Below are positions 11,401-25,304 of a DNA stretch of 64,000 nucleotides, in pieces. The notes beneath the pieces are model-generated. The model had not been told where the DNA came from. It did no database searches and saw nothing but the letters and a program-made list of their open reading frames with translations. The stretch spans positions 273,501-337,500 of the forward strand of contig CAXHUQ010001387.1 in the NCBI GenBank assembly GCA_964020085.1. The letters are read 5' to 3'. A program made the position numbers and the translations under genes. Position 1 is the stretch's first letter. Each line of letters opens with the position of its first letter. The stretch is from Micromussa lordhowensis. Its lineage: Eukaryota; Cnidaria; Anthozoa; Scleractinia; Lobophylliidae.

Positions 11401-14400
11401 AATTTGTCATAACTCAGGTCTGCGGACACTTATGGAGCCGCAGTTTGCAGCAAAATGTTGTGCTATGTTTGCACTTCAAGTGCATACTAATTAGGAGATG
11501 ATGCCATTTGCGCCAGGGTGTTTTTGAAGCCCCTATAGTCGGCCTACTTTTTTGAGCATTTTGCCTTGGTCCCCCCTTGGCAAAATCTCAGAAAATGGCC
11601 GATTTAGGTGTCCTTGCCAAATTGGTCATAACTCGGCTCTGCGGACACTTATGGAGCCGCAGTTTGCAGCAAAATGTTGTGCTATGTTTGCACTTCAAGT
11701 GCATACTAATTAAAAGATGATGCCATTTGCGCCAGGGTGTTTTTTAAGCCCCTATAGTCGGCCTACTTTTTTGAGCATTTTGCCTTGGTCCCCACTTGGC
11801 AAAATGTCAGAAAATGGCCGATTTAGGTGTCCTTGCCAAATTTGTCATAACTCGGCTCTGCGGACACTTATGGAGCCGCAGTTTGCAGCAAAATGTTGTG
11901 CTATGTTTGCACTTCAAGTGCATACTAATTAGGAGATGATGCCATTTGCACCAGGGTGTTTTTGAAGCCCCTATAGTCGGCCTATTTTTTTGAGCATTTT
12001 GCCTTGGTCCCCCCTTGGCAAAATCTCAGAAAATGGCCGATTTAGGTGTCCTTGCCAAATTTGTCATAACTCGGCTCTGCGGACACTTATGGAGCCGCAG
12101 TTTGCAGCAAAATGTTGTGCTATGTTTGCACTTCAAGTGCATACTAATTAGGAGATGATGCCATTTGCGCCAGGGTGTTTTTGAAGCCCCTATAGTCGGC
12201 CTACTTTTTTGAGCATTTTGCCTTGGTCCCATGTTGGCAAAATCTCAGAAAATGGCCGATTTAGGTGTCCTTGCCAAATTTGTCATAACTCGGCTCTTCG
12301 GACACTTATGGAGCCGCAGTTTGCAGCAAAATGTTGTGCTATGTTTGCACTTCAAGTGCATACTAATTAGGAGATGATGCCATTTGCACCAGGGTGTTTT
12401 TGAAGCCCCTATAGTCGGCCTACTTTTTTGAGCATTTTGCCTTGGTCCTCCCTTGGCAAAATCTCAGAAAATGGCCGATTTAGGTGTCCTTGCCAAATTT
12501 GTCATAACTCGGCTCTGCGGACACTTATGGAGCCAAAGTTTGCAGCAAAATGTTGTGCTATGTTTGCACTTCAAGTGCATACTAATCAGGAGATGATGCC
12601 ATTTGCGCCAGGGTGTTTTTGAAGCTCCTATAGTCGGCCTACTTTTTTGAGCAATTTGCCATGGTCCCCCGTTGGCAAAATCTCAGAAAATGGCCGATTT
12701 AGGTGTCCTTGCCAAATTTGTCATAACTCGCCTCTGCGGACACTTATGGAGCCGCAGTTTGCAGCAAAATGTTGTGCTATGTTTGCACTTCAAGTGCATA
12801 CTAATTAAAAGATGATGCCATTTGCGCCAGGGTGTTTTTGAAGCCCCTATAGTCGGCCTACTTTTTTGAGCATTTTGCCTTGGTCCCCCCTTGGCAAAAT
12901 GTCAGAAAATGGCCGATTTAGGTGTCCTTGCCAAATTTCTCATAACTCGGCTCTGCGGACACTTATGGAGCCGCAGTTTGCATCAAAATGTTGTGCTATG
13001 TTTGCACTTCAAGTGCATACTAATTAGGAGATGATGCCATTTGCGCCAGGGTGTTTTTGAAGCCCCTATAGTCGGCCTACTTTTTTGAACATTTTGCCTT
13101 GGTCCCCCCTTGGCAAAATCTCAGAAAATGGCCGATTTAGGTGTCCTTGTCAAATTTGTCATAAATCGGCTCTGCGGACACTTATGGAGCCAGAGTTTGC
13201 AGCAAAATGTTGTGCTATGTTTGCACTTCAAGTGCATACTAATTAGGAGATGGTGCAATTTGCGCCAGGGTGTTTTTGAAGCCCCTATAGTCGGCCTACT
13301 TTTTTGAGCATTTTGCCTTGGTCCCCCCTTAGCAAAATGTCAAAAAATGGCCGATTTAGGTGTCCTAGCCAAATTTGTCATAACTCAGGTCTGCGGACAC
13401 TTATGGAGCCGCAGTTTGCAGCAAAATGTTGTGCTATGTTTGCACTTCAAGTGCATACTAATTAGGAGATGATGCCATTTGCGCCGAGGTGTTTTGAAGC
13501 CCCTATAGTCGGCCTACTTTTTTGAGCATTTTGCCTTGGTCCCCCCTTGGCAAAATGTCAGAAAATGGCCGATTTCGGTGTCCTTGCCAAATTTCTCATA
13601 CCTCGGCTCTGCGGACACTTATGGAGCCGCAGTTTGCAGCAAATGTTTTGCTATGTTTGCACTTCAAGTGCATACTAATTAGGAGATGATGCCATTTGCG
13701 CCAGGGTGTTTTTGAAGCCCCTATAGTCGGCCTACTTTTTTGAGCATTTTGCCTTGGTCCCCCCTTAGCAAAATGTCAAAAAATGGCCGATTTAGGTGTC
13801 CTAGCCAAATTTGTCATAACTCAGGTCTGCGGACACTTATGGAGCCGCAGTTTGCAGCAAAATGTTGTGCTATGTTTGCACTTCAAGTGCATACTAATTA
13901 GGAGATGATGCCATTTGCGCCGAGGTGTTTTGAAGCCCCTATAGTCGGCCTACTTTTTTGAGCATTTTGCCTTGGTCCCCCCTTGGCAAAATGTCAGAAA
14001 ATGGCCGATTTCGGTGTCCTTGCCAAATTTCTCATACCTCGGCTCTGCGGACACTTATGGAGCCGCAGTTTGCAGCAAATGTTTTGCTATGTTTGCACTT
14101 CAAGTGCATACTAATTAGGAGATGATGCCATTTGCGCCAGGGTGTTTTTGAAGCCCCTATAGTCGGCCTATTTTTTTGAGCATTTTTCCTTGGTCCCCCC
14201 TTGGCAAAATGTCAGAAAATGGCCGATTTAGGTGTCCTAGCCTAATTTGTCATAACTCGGCTCTGCGGACACTTATGGAGCCGCAGTTTGCAGCAAAATG
14301 TTGTGCTATGTTTGCACTTCAAGTGCATACTAATTAGGAGATGATGCCATTTGCGCCAGGGTGTTTTTGAAGCCCCTATAGTCGGCCTACTTTTTTGAGC

Positions 14401-16150
14401 ATTTTGCCTTGGTCCCCCCTTGGCAAAATCTCAGAAAATGGCCGATTTAGGTGTCCTTGCCAAATTGGTCATAACTCGGCTCTGCGGACACTTATGGAGC
14501 CGCAGTTTGCAGCAAAATGTTGTGCTATGTTTGCACTTCAAGTGCATACTAATTAAAAGATGATGCCATTTGCGCCAGGGTGTTTTTTAAGCCCCTATAG
14601 TCGGCCTACTTTTTTGAGCATTTTGCCTTGGTCCCCACTTGGCAAAATGTCAGAAAATGGCCGATTTAGGTGTCCTTGCCAAATTTGTCATAACTCGGCT
14701 CTGCGGACACTTATGGAGCCGCAGTTTGCAGCAAAATGTTGTGCTATGTTTGCACTTCAAGTGCATACTAATTAGGAGATGATGCCATTTGCACCAGGGT
14801 GTTTTTGAAGCCCCTATAGTCGGCCTATTTTTTTGAGCATTTTGCCTTGGTCCCCCCTTGGCAAAATCTCAGAAAATGGCCGATTTAGGTGTCCTTGCCA
14901 AATTTGTCATAACTCGGCTCTGCGGACACTTATGGAGCCGCAGTTTGCAGCAAAATGTTGTGCTATGTTTGCACTTCAAGTGCATACTAATTAGGAGATG
15001 ATGCCATTTGCGCCAGGGTGTTTTTGAAGCCCCTATAGTCGGCCTACTTTTTTGAGCATTTTGCCTTGGTCCCATGTTGGCAAAATCTCAGAAAATGGCC
15101 GATTTAGGTGTCCTTGCCAAATTTGTCATAACTCGGCTCTTCGGACACTTATGGAGCCGCAGTTTGCAGCAAAATGTTGTGCTATGTTTGCACTTCAAGT
15201 GCATACTAATTAGGAGATGATGCCATTTGCACCAGGGTGTTTTTGAAGCCGCTATAGTCGGCCTACTTTTTTGAGCATTTTGCCTTGGTCCTCCCTTGGC
15301 AAAATCTCAGAAAATGGCCGATTTAGGTGTCCTTGCCAAATTTGTCATAACTCGGCTCTGCGGACACTTATGGAGCCAAAGTTTGCAGCAAAATGTTGTG
15401 CTATGTTTGCACTTCAAGTGCATACTAATCAGGAGATGATGCCATTTGCGCCAGGGTGTTTTTGAAGCTCCTATAGTCGGCCTACTTTTTTGAGCAATTT
15501 GCCATGGTCCCCCGTTGGCAAAATCTCAGAAAATGGCCGATTTAGGTGTCCTTGCCAAATTTGTCATAACTCGCCTCTGCGGACACTTATGGAGCCGCAG
15601 TTTGCAGCAAAATGTTGTGCTATGTTTGCACTTCAAGTGCATACTAATTAGGAGATGATGCCATTTGCGCCAGGGTGTTTTTGAAGCCCCTATAGTCGGC
15701 CTACTTTTTTGAGCATTTTGCCTTGGTCCCCCCTTGGCAAAATGTCAGAAAATGGCCGATTTAGGTGTCCTTGCCAAATTTCTCATAACTCGGCTCTGCG
15801 GACACTTATGGAGCCGCAGTTTGCATCAAAATGTTGTGCTATGTTTGCACTTCAAGTGCATACTAATTAGGAGATGATGCCATTTGCGCCAGGGTGTTTT
15901 TGAAGCCCCTATAGTCGGCCTACTTTTTTGAACATTTTGCCTTGGTCCCCCTTGGCAAAATCTCAGAAAATGGCCGATTTAGGTGTCCTTGTCAAATTTG
16001 TCATAAATCGGCTCTGCGGACACTTATGGAGCCAGAGTTTGCAGCAAAATGTTGTGCTATGTTTGCACTTCAAGTGCATACTAATTAGGAGATGGTGCAA
16101 TTTGCGCCAGGGTGTTTTTGAAGCCCCTATAGTCGGCCTACTTTTTTGAG
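8450..16150 (+). repeat. 22-monomer higher-order repeat (shift 4814 bp)
   Basis: About 8450-11340 recurs at about 13264-16150. The marker GTCAAAAAATGG occurs at 8525 and 8961, and again at 13339 and 13775, all at an offset of 4814. Each block begins with two copies of a dimer (about 437 bp) made of an AACTCAGGTCTGC monomer and a monomer with TTTCTCATA and GCAAATGTTTTGC. The rest of each block is the 9-monomer repeat described separately. The 4-base shortfall from 22 exact units reflects small indels. Confidence 0.75.
9447..13481 (+). repeat. 9-monomer higher-order repeat in tandem (1971 bp)
   Basis: About 9447-11417 is followed by a near-identical block at about 11418-13388, with similarity continuing to 13481; a third partial copy lies at about 14256-16160. 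Markers in fixed order are CAAATTGGTC (9647 and 11618), TTAAAAGATG followed by a TTTTTTAAGCC monomer, a CCCATGTTGG loop (about 10258, 12229 and 15072), GGAGCCAAAG, GCATCAAAATG, and a GATGGTGCAATTTG monomer. The second block differs by CTCTTCGG at about 12296 and TTAAAAG at about 12806. 1971 is exactly 9 x 219. Confidence 0.85.
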
Positions 16151-18029
16151 CATTTTGCCTTGGTCCCCCCTTGGCAAAATCTCACAAAATGGCCGATTTA
16201 GGTGTCCTTGCCAAATTTTTCATAACTCGGCTCTGCGGACACTTATGGAGCCGCAGTTTGCAGCAAAATGTTGTGCTATGTTTGCACTTCAGGTGCATAC
16301 TAATTAGGAGATGATGCCATTTGCGCCAGGGTGTTTTTGAAGCCCCTATAGTCGGCCTACTTTTTTGAGCATTTTGCCTTGGTCCCCCCTTGGCAAAATG
16401 TCAGAAAATGGCCGATTTAGGTGTCCTTGCCAAATTTGTCATAACTCGGCTCTGCGGACACTTATGGAGCCGCAGTTTGCAGCACAATGTTGTGCTATGT
16501 TTGCACTTCAAGTGCATACTAATTAGGAGATGATGCCATTTGCGCCAGGGTGTTTTTGAAGCCCCTATAGTCGGCCTACTTTTTTGAGCATTTTGCCTTG
16601 GTCCCCCCTTGGCAAAATCTCAGAAAATGGCCGATTTAGGTGTCCTTGCCAAATTTGTCATAACTCGGCTCTGCGGACACTTATGGAGCCGCAGTTTGCA
16701 GCAAAATTTTGTGCTATGTATGCACTTCAAGTGCATACTAATCAGGAGATGATGCCATGTGCGCCAGGGTGTTCTTGAAGCCCCCATAATCGGCCTACTT
16801 TTTTGAGCATTTTGCCTTGGTCCCCCCTTGGCAAAATGTCAGAAAATGGCCGATTTAGGTGTCCTTGCCAAATGTGTCATAACTCGGCTCTGCGGACACT
16901 TATGGAGCCACAGTTTGCAGCAAAATGTTTTGCTATGTTTGCACTTCAAGTGCATACTAATTAGGAGATGATGTCATTTGCGCCAGGGTGTTTTTGAAGC
17001 CCCTATAGTCGGCCTACGTTTTTGAGCATTTTGCCTTGGTCCCCCCTTGGCAAAATCTCAGAAAATGGCCGATTTAGGTGTCCTTGCCAAATTTGTCATA
17101 ACTCGCCTCTGCGGACACTTATGGAGCCGCAGTTTGCAGCAAAATGTTGTGCTATGTTTGCACTTCAAGTGCATACTAATTAGGAGATGATGCCATTTGC
17201 GCCAAAGTGTTTTTGAAGCCCCTATAGTCGGCCTACTTTTTTGAGCATTTTGCCTTGGTCCCCCCTTGGCAAAATGTCAGAAAATGGCCGATTTAGGTGT
17301 CCTTGCCAAATTTGTCATAACTCGGCTCTGCGGACACTTATGGAGCCGCAGTTTGCAGCAAAATGTTGTGCTATGTTTGCACTTCAAGTGCATACTAATT
17401 AGGAGTCGATGCCATTTGCGCCAGGGTGTTTTTGAAGCCCCTATAGTCGGCCTACTTTTTTGAACATTTTGCCTTGGTCCCCCCTTGGCAAAATCTCAGA
17501 AAATGGCCGATTTAGGTGTCCTTGCCAAATTTGTCATAAATCGGCTCTGCGGACACTTATGGAGCCAGAGTTTGCAGCAAAATGTTGTGCTATGTTTGCA
17601 CTTCAAGTGCATACTAATTAGGAGATGGTGCCATTTGCGCCAGGGTGTTTTTGAAGCCCCTATAGTCGGCCTACTTTTTTGAGCATTTTGCCTTGGTCCC
17701 CCCTTGGCAAAATCTCAGAAAATGGCCGATTTAGGTGTCCTTGCCAAATTTGTCATAACTTGGCTCTGCGGACACTTATGGAGCCGCAGTTTGCAGCAAA
17801 ATGTTGTGCTATGTTTGCACTTCAAGTGCATACTAATTAGGAGATGATGCCATTTGCGCCAGGGTGTTTTTGAAGCCCCTATAGTCGGCCTACTTTTTTG
17901 AGCATTTTGCCTTGGTCCCCCCTTGGCAAAATGTCAGAAAATGGCCGATTTAGGTGTCCTTGCCAAATTTGTCATAACTCGGCTCTGCGGACACTTATGG
18001 AGCCGCAGTTTGCAGCAAAATGTTGTACT

Positions 18030-18950
18030 GTGTTTGCACCCGAAGTGCATACTAATTAGGAGATGATGCCATTTGCGCCAGGGTGTTTGTTGAAGCCCCT
18101 ATAGTCGGCCTACTTTTTCGAGCATTTTGCCTTGGTCCCCCTTTGGCAAAATGTCAGAAAAATGGCCGATTTAGGTGTCCTTGGCAAATTTGTCATAACT
18201 CGGCTCTGCGGACACTTATGGAGCCGCAGTTTGCAGCAAAATGTTGTGCTATGTTTGCACTTCAAGTGCATACTAATTAGGAGATGATGCCATTTGCGCC
18301 AGGGTGTTTTTGAAGCCCCTATAGTCGGCCTACTTATTTGAGCATTTTGCCTTGGTCCCTCCTTGGCAAAATAATAGAAAATGGCCGATTTAGGTGTCCT
18401 TGCCAAATTTGTCATAACTCGGCTCTGCGGACACTTATGGAGCCGCAGTTTGCAGCAAAATGTTGTGCTATGTTTGCACTTCAAGTGCATACTAATTAGG
18501 AGATGATGCCATTTGCGCCAGGGTGTTTTTGAAGCCCCTATAGTCGGCCTACTTTTTTGAGCATTTTGCCTTGGTCCCCCCTTGGCAAAATGTCAGAAAA
18601 TGGCCGATTTAGGTTTCCTTGCCAAATTTGTCATAACTCGGCTCTGCGGACACTTATGGAGCCGCAGTTTGCAGCAAAATGTTGTACTGTGTTTGCACTC
18701 GAAGTGCATACTAATTAGGAGATGATGCCATTTGCGCCAGGGTGTTTGTTGAAGCCCCTATAGTCGGCCTACTTTTTCCAGCATTTTGCCTTGGTCCCCC
18801 CTTGGCAAAATGTCAGAAAAATGGCCGATTTAGGTGTCCTTGCCAAATTTGTCATAACTCGGCTCTGCGGACACTTATGGAGCCGCAGTTTGCAGCAAAA
18901 TGTTGTGCTATGTTTGCACTTCAAGTGCATACTAATTAGGAGATGGTGCC
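18030..18950 (+). repeat. 221-bp length-variant monomers
   Basis: The monomers around 18083 and 18742 carry two single-base insertions: GTGTTTGTTGAAG instead of GTGTTTTTGAAG, and GTCAGAAAAATGG with five A instead of four. They also share GTACTGTG and a TTTTTC variant of the T6 run, and lie 659 bp apart. The same doubly inserted form recurs near 43477, 48950, 50265, 53331 and 54646. A singly inserted form (TTTGTTG only) occurs near 20496, 24219, 46981 and 51362. The family marks duplicated blocks spread over 36 kb. Confidence 0.7.
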
Positions 18951-19339
18951 ATTTGCGCCAGGGTGTTTTTGAAGCCCCTATAGTCGGCCTACTTTTTTGA
19001 GCATTTTGCCTTGGTCCCCCCTTGGCAAAATCTCAGAAAATGGCCGATTTAGGTGTCCTTGCCAAATTTGTCATAACTTGGCTCTGCGGACACTTATGGA
19101 GCCGCAGTTTGCAGCAAAATGTTGTGCTATGTTTGCACTTCAAGTGCATACTAATTAGGAGATGATGCCATTTGCGCCAGGGTGTTTTTGAAGCCCCTAT
19201 AGTCGGCCTACTTATTTGAGCATTTTGCCTTGGTCCCCCCTTGGCAAAATGTTAGAAAATGGCCGATTTAGGTGTCCTTGCCAAATTTGTCATAACTCGG
19301 CTCTGCGGACACTTATGGAGCCGCAGTTTGCAGCAAACT

Positions 19340-22300
19340 GTTGTGCTATGTTTGCACTTCAAGTGCATACTAATTAGGAGATGATGCCATTTGCGCCAGG
19401 GTGTTTTTGAAGCCCCTATAGTCGGCCTACTTTTTTCAGCATTTTGCCTTGGTCCCCCCTTGGCAAAATGTCAGAAAATGGCCGATTTAGGTGTCCTTGC
19501 CAAATTTGTCATAACTTGGCTCTGCGGACACTTATGGAGCCGCAGTTTGCAGCAAAATGTTGTGCTATGTTTGCACTTCAAGTGCATACTAATTAGGAGA
19601 TGATGCCATTTGCGCCAGGGTGTTTTTGAAGCCCCTATAGTCGGCCTACTTATTTGAGCATTTTGCTTTGGTCCCCCCTTGGCAAAATGTCAGAAAATGG
19701 CCGATCTAGGTGTCCTTGCCAAATTTGTCATAACTCGGCTCTGCGGACACTTATGGAGCCGCACTTTGCAGCAAAATGTTGTGCTATGTTTGCACTTCAA
19801 GTGCATACTAATTAGGAGATGATGCCATTTGCTCCAGGGTATTTTTGAAGCCCCTATAGTCGGCCTACTTTTTTGAGCATTTTGCCTTGGTCCCCCCTTG
19901 GCAAAATCTCAGAAAATGGCCGATTTAGGTGTCCTTGCCAAATTTGTCATAACTCGGCTCTGCGGACACTTATGGAGCCGCAGTTTGCAGCAAAAGGTTG
20001 TGCTATGTTTGCACTTCAAGTGCATACTAATTAGGAGTCGATGCCATTTGCGCCAGGGTGTTTTTGAAGCCCCTATAGTCGGCCTACTTTTTTGAGCATT
20101 TTGCCTTGGTCCCCCCTTGGCAAAATCTCAGAAAATGGCCGATTTAGGTTTCCTTGCCAAATTTGTCATAAATCGGCTCTGCGGACACTTATGGAGCTGC
20201 AGTTTGCAGCAAAATGTTGTGCTATGTTTGCACTTCAAGTGCATACTAATTAGGAGATGATGCCATTTGCGCCAGGGTGTTTTTGAAGCCCCTACAGTCG
20301 GCCTCCTTTTTTGAGCATTTTGCCTTGGTCCCCCCTTGGCAAAATGTAAAAAAATGGCCGATTTAGGTGTCCTTGCCAAATTTGTCATAACTCGGCTCTG
20401 CGGACACTTATGGAGCCGCAGTTTGCAGCAAAATGTTGTACTGTGTTTGCACTTGAAGTGCATACTAATTAGGAGATGATGCCATTTGCGTCAGGGTGTT
20501 TGTTGAAGCCCCTATAGTCGGCCTACTTTTTCGAGCATTTTGCCTTGGTCCCCCCTTGGCAAAATGTCAGAAAATGGCCGATTTAGGTGTCCTTGCCAAA
20601 TTTGTCATAACTCGGCTCTGCGGACACTTATGGAGCCGCAGTTTGCAGCAAAATGTTGTGCTATGTTTGCACTTTAAGTGCATACTAATTAGAAGATGAT
20701 GCCATTTGCGCCAGGGTGTTTTTGAAGCCCCTATAGTCGGCCTACTTTTTTGAGCATTTTGCCTTGGTCCCCCCTTGGCAAAATCTCAGAAAATGGCCGA
20801 TTTAGGTGTCCTTGCCAAATTTGTCATAACTCGGCTCTGCGGACACTTATGGAGCCGCAGTTTGCAGCAAAATGTTGTGCTATGTTTGCACTTCAAGTGC
20901 ATACTAATTAGGAGATGATGCCATTTGCGCCAGGGTGTTTTTGAAGCCCCTATAGTCGGCCTACTTATTTGAGCATTTTGCCTTGGTCCCCCCTTGGCAA
21001 AATTTCAGAAAATGGCCGATTTAGGTGTCCTTGCCAAATTTGTCATAACTTGGCTCTGCGGACACTTATGGAGCCGCAGTTTGCAGCAAAATGTTGTGCT
21101 ATGTTTGCACTTCAAGTGCATACTAATTAGGAGATGATGCCATTGCGCCAGGGTGTTTTTGAAGCCCTTATAGTCGGCCTACTTTTTTCAGCATTTTCCC
21201 TTGGTCCCCCCTTGGCAAAATGTCAGAAAATGGCCGATTTAGGTGTCCTTGCCAAATTTGTCATAACTTGGCTCTGCGGACACTTATGGAGCCGCAGTTT
21301 GCAGCAAAATGTTTTGCTATGTTTGCACTTCAAGTGCATACTAATTAGGAGATGATGCCATTTGCGCCAGGGTGTTTTTGAAGCCCCTATAGTCGGCCTA
21401 CTTTTTTGAGCATTTTGCCTTGGTCCCCCCTTGGCAAAATCTCAGAAAATGGCCGATTTAGGTGTCCTTGCCAAATTTGTCAGAACTCGGCTCTGCGGAC
21501 ACTTATGGAGGCGCAGTTTGCAGCAAAAAGTTGTGCTATGTTTGCACTTCAAGTGCATACTAATTAGGAGATGATGCCATTTGCGCCAGGGTGTTTTTGA
21601 ATCCCCTATAGTCGGCCTACTTTTTTGAGCATTTTGCCTTGGTCCCCCCTTGGCAAAATCTCAGAAAATGGCCGATTTAGGTGTCCTTGCCAAATTTGTC
21701 ATAACTCGGCTCTGCGGACACTTATGGAGGCGCAGTTTGCAGCAAAAAGTTGTGCTATGTTTGCACTTCAAGTGCATACTAATTAGGAGATGATGCCATT
21801 TGCGCCAGGGTGTTTTTGAAGCCGCTATAGTCGGCCTACTTTTTTGAGCATTTTGCCTTGGTTCCCCCTTGGCAAAATCTCAGAAAATGGCCGATTTAGG
21901 TGTCCTTGCCAAATTTGTCATAACTCGGCTCTGCGGACACTTATGGAGCCGCAGTTTGCAGCAAAATGTTGTGCTATGTTTGCACTTCAAGTGCATACTA
22001 ATTAGGAGATGATGCCATTTGCGCCAGGGTGTTTATGAAGCCCCTATAGTCGGCCTACTTTTTTGAGCATTTTGCCTTGGTCCCCCCTTGGCAAAATGTC
22101 AGAAAATGGCCGATTTAGGTGTCTTTGCCAAATTTGTCATAACTTGGCTCTGCGGACACTTATGGAGCCGCAGTTTGCAGCAAAATGTTTTGCTATGTTT
22201 GCACTTCAAGTGCATACTAATTAGGAGATGATGCCATTTGCGCCAGCGTGTTTTTGAAGCCCCTATAGTCGGCCTACTTTTTTGAGCATTTTGCCTTGGT

Positions 22301-24413
22301 TCCCGCTTGGCAAAATCTCAGAAAATGGCCGATTTAGGTGTCCTTGCCAAATTTGTCAGAACTCGGCTCTGCGGACACTTATGGAGGCGCAGTTTGCAGC
22401 AAAAAGTTGTGCTATGTTTGCACTTCAAGTGCATACTAATTAGGAGATGATGCCATTTGCGCCAGGGTGTTTTTGAAGCCCCTATAGTCGGCCTACTTTT
22501 TTGAGCATTTTGCCTTGGTTCCCCCTTGGCAAAATCTCAGAAAATGGCCGATTTAGGTGTCCTTGCCAAATTTGTCATAACTCGGCTCTTCGGACACTTA
22601 TGGAGCCGCAAATTGCAGCAAAATGCTGTGCTATGTTTGCACTTCAAGTGCATACTAATTAGGAGATGACGCCATTTGCGCCAGGGTGTTTTTGAAGCCC
22701 CTATAGTCGGCCTACTTTTTTCAGCATTTTGCCTTGGTCCCCCCTTGGCAAAATGTCAGAAAATGGTCGATTTAGGTGTCTTTGCCAAATTTGTCATAAC
22801 TTGGCTCTGCGGACACTTATGGAGCCGCAGTTTGCAGCAAAATGTTTTGCTATGTTTGCACTTCAAGTGCATACTAATTAGGAGATGATGCCATTTGCGC
22901 CAGGGTGTTTTTGAAGCCCCTATAGTCGGCCTACTTTTTTGATCATTTTGCCTTGGTCCCCCCTTGGCAAAATCTCAGAAAATGGCCGATTTAGGTGTCC
23001 TTGCCAAATTTGTCATAACTCGGCTCTGCGGACACTTATGGAGGCGCAGTTTGCAGCAAAAAGTTGTGCTATGTTTGCACTTCAAGAGCATACTAATTAG
23101 GAGATGATGCCATTTGCGCCAGGGTGTTTTTGAAGCCCCTATAGTCGGCCTACTTTTTTGAGCATTTTGCCTTGGTTCCCCCTTGGCAAAATCTCAGAAA
23201 ATGGCCGATTTAGGTGTCCTTGCCAAATTTGTCATAACTCGGCTCTGCGGACACTTATGGAGCCGCAGTTTGCAGCAAAATGTTGTGCTATGTTTGCACT
23301 TCAAGTGCATACTAATTAGGAGATGATGCCATTTGCGCCAGGGTGTTTTTGAAGCCCCTATAGTCGGCCTACTTTTTTCAGCATTTTGCCTTGGCCCCCC
23401 CTTGGCAAAATGTCAGAAAATGGCCGATTTAGGTGTCCTTGCCAAATTTGTCATAACTTGGCTCTGCCGACACTTATGGAGCCGCAGTTTGCAGCAAAAT
23501 GTTGTGCTATGTTTGGACTTCAAGTGCATACTAATTAGAAGATGATGCCATTTGCGCCAGGGTGTTTTTGAAGCCCCTATAGTCGGCCTACTTATTTGAG
23601 CATTTTGCTTTGGTCCCCCCTTGGCAAAATGTCAGAAAATGGCCGATCTAGGTGTCCTTGCCAAATTTGTCATAACTCGGCTCTGCGGACACTTATGGAG
23701 CCGCAGTTTGCAGCAAAATGTTGTGCTATGTTTGCACTTCAAGTGCATACTAATTAAGAGATGATGCCATTTGCCCCAGGGTGTTTTTGAAGCCCCTATA
23801 GTCGGCCTACTTTTTTGAGCATTTTGCCTTGGTCCCCCCTTGGCAAAATCTCAGAAAATGGCCGATTTAGGTGTCCTTGCCAAATTTGTCATAACTCGGC
23901 TCTGCGGACACTTATGGAGCCGCAGTTTGCAGCAAAATGTTGTGCTATGTTTGCACTTCAAGTGCATACTAATTAGGAGTCGATGCCATTTGCGCCAGGG
24001 TGTTTTTGAAGCCCCTATAGTCGGCCTACTTTTTTGAGCATTTTGCCTTGGTCCCCCCTTGGCAAAATCTCAGAAAATGGCCGGTTTAGGTTTCCTTGCC
24101 AAATTTGTCATAACTCGGCTCTGCGGACACTTATGGAGCCGCAGTTTGCAGCAAAATGTTGTACTGTGTTTGCACTTGAAGTGCATACTAATTAGGAGAT
24201 GATGCCATTTGCGTCAGGGTGTTTGTTGAAGCCCCTATAGTCGGCCTACTTTTTCGAGCATTTTGCCTTGGTCCCCCCTTGGCAAAATGTCAGAAAATGG
24301 CCGATTTAGGTGTCCTTGCCAAATTTGTCATAACTCGGCTCTGCGGACACTTATGGAGCCGCAGTTTGCAGCAAAATGTTGTGCTGTGTTTGCACTTCAA
24401 GTGCATACTAATT
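19340..24413 (+). repeat. duplicated block with one monomer lost (shift 3942 then 3723)
   Basis: About 19340-20690 recurs at about 23282-24413. Shared markers are GCTTTGGTC and CCGATCTAGG (about 19667-19702 and 23609-23644), GAGTCGATG (20037 and 23979), TTTAGGTTTCC, GTACTGTG with a G-centred palindrome (20439 and 24162), and the TTTGCGTCAGGG copy. The offset is 3942 (18 units) up to the TTTAGGTTTCC monomer and 3723 (17 units) after it. One whole 219-bp unit was therefore lost from the second block or gained in the first, as expected from unequal exchange in register. Confidence 0.8.
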
Positions 24414-25304
24414 ACGAGATGATGCCATTTGCGCCAGGGTGATTTTGAAGCCCCTATAGTCGGCCTACTTATTTGAGCATTTTGCCTTGGTCCCCCATTG
24501 GCAAAATGTCAGAAAATGGCCGATTTAGGTGTCCTTGCCAAATTTGTCATAACTCGGCTCTGCGGACACTTATGGAGCCGCAGTTTGCAGCAAAATGTTG
24601 TGCTATGTTTGCACTTCAAGTGCATACTAATTAGGACATGATGCCATTTGCGCCAGGGTGTTTTTGAAGCCCCTATAGTCGGCCTACTTTTTTGAGCATT
24701 TTGCCTTGGTCCCCCCTTGGCAAAATGTCAGAAAATGGCCGATTTAGGTGTCCTTGCCAAATTTGTCATAACTCGGCTCTGCGGACACTTATGGAGCCGC
24801 AGTTTGCAGCAAAATGTTGTGCTATGTTTGCACTTCAAGTGCATACTAATTAGGAGATGATGCCATTTGCGCCAGGGTGTTTTTGAAGCCCCTATAGTCG
24901 GCCTACTTTTTTCAGCATTTTGCCTTGGTCCCCCCTTGGCAAAATGTCAGAAAATGGCCGATTTAGGTGTCCTTGCCAAATTTGTCATAACTTGGCTCTG
25001 CGGACACTTATGGAGCCGCAGTTTGCAGCAAAATGTTGTGCTATGTTTGCACTTCAAGTGCATACTAATTAGGAGATGATGCCATTTGCGCCAGGGTGTT
25101 TCTGAAGCCCCTATAGTCGGCCTACTTTTTTGAGCATTTTGCCTTGGTTCCCCCTTGGCAAAATCTCAGAAAATGGCCGATTTAGGTGTCCTTGCCAAAT
25201 TTGTCATAACTCGGCTCTTCGGACACTTATGGAGCCGCAGTTTGCAGCAAAATGCTGTGCTATGTTTGCACTTCAAGTGCATACTAATTAGGAGATGATG
25301 CCAT

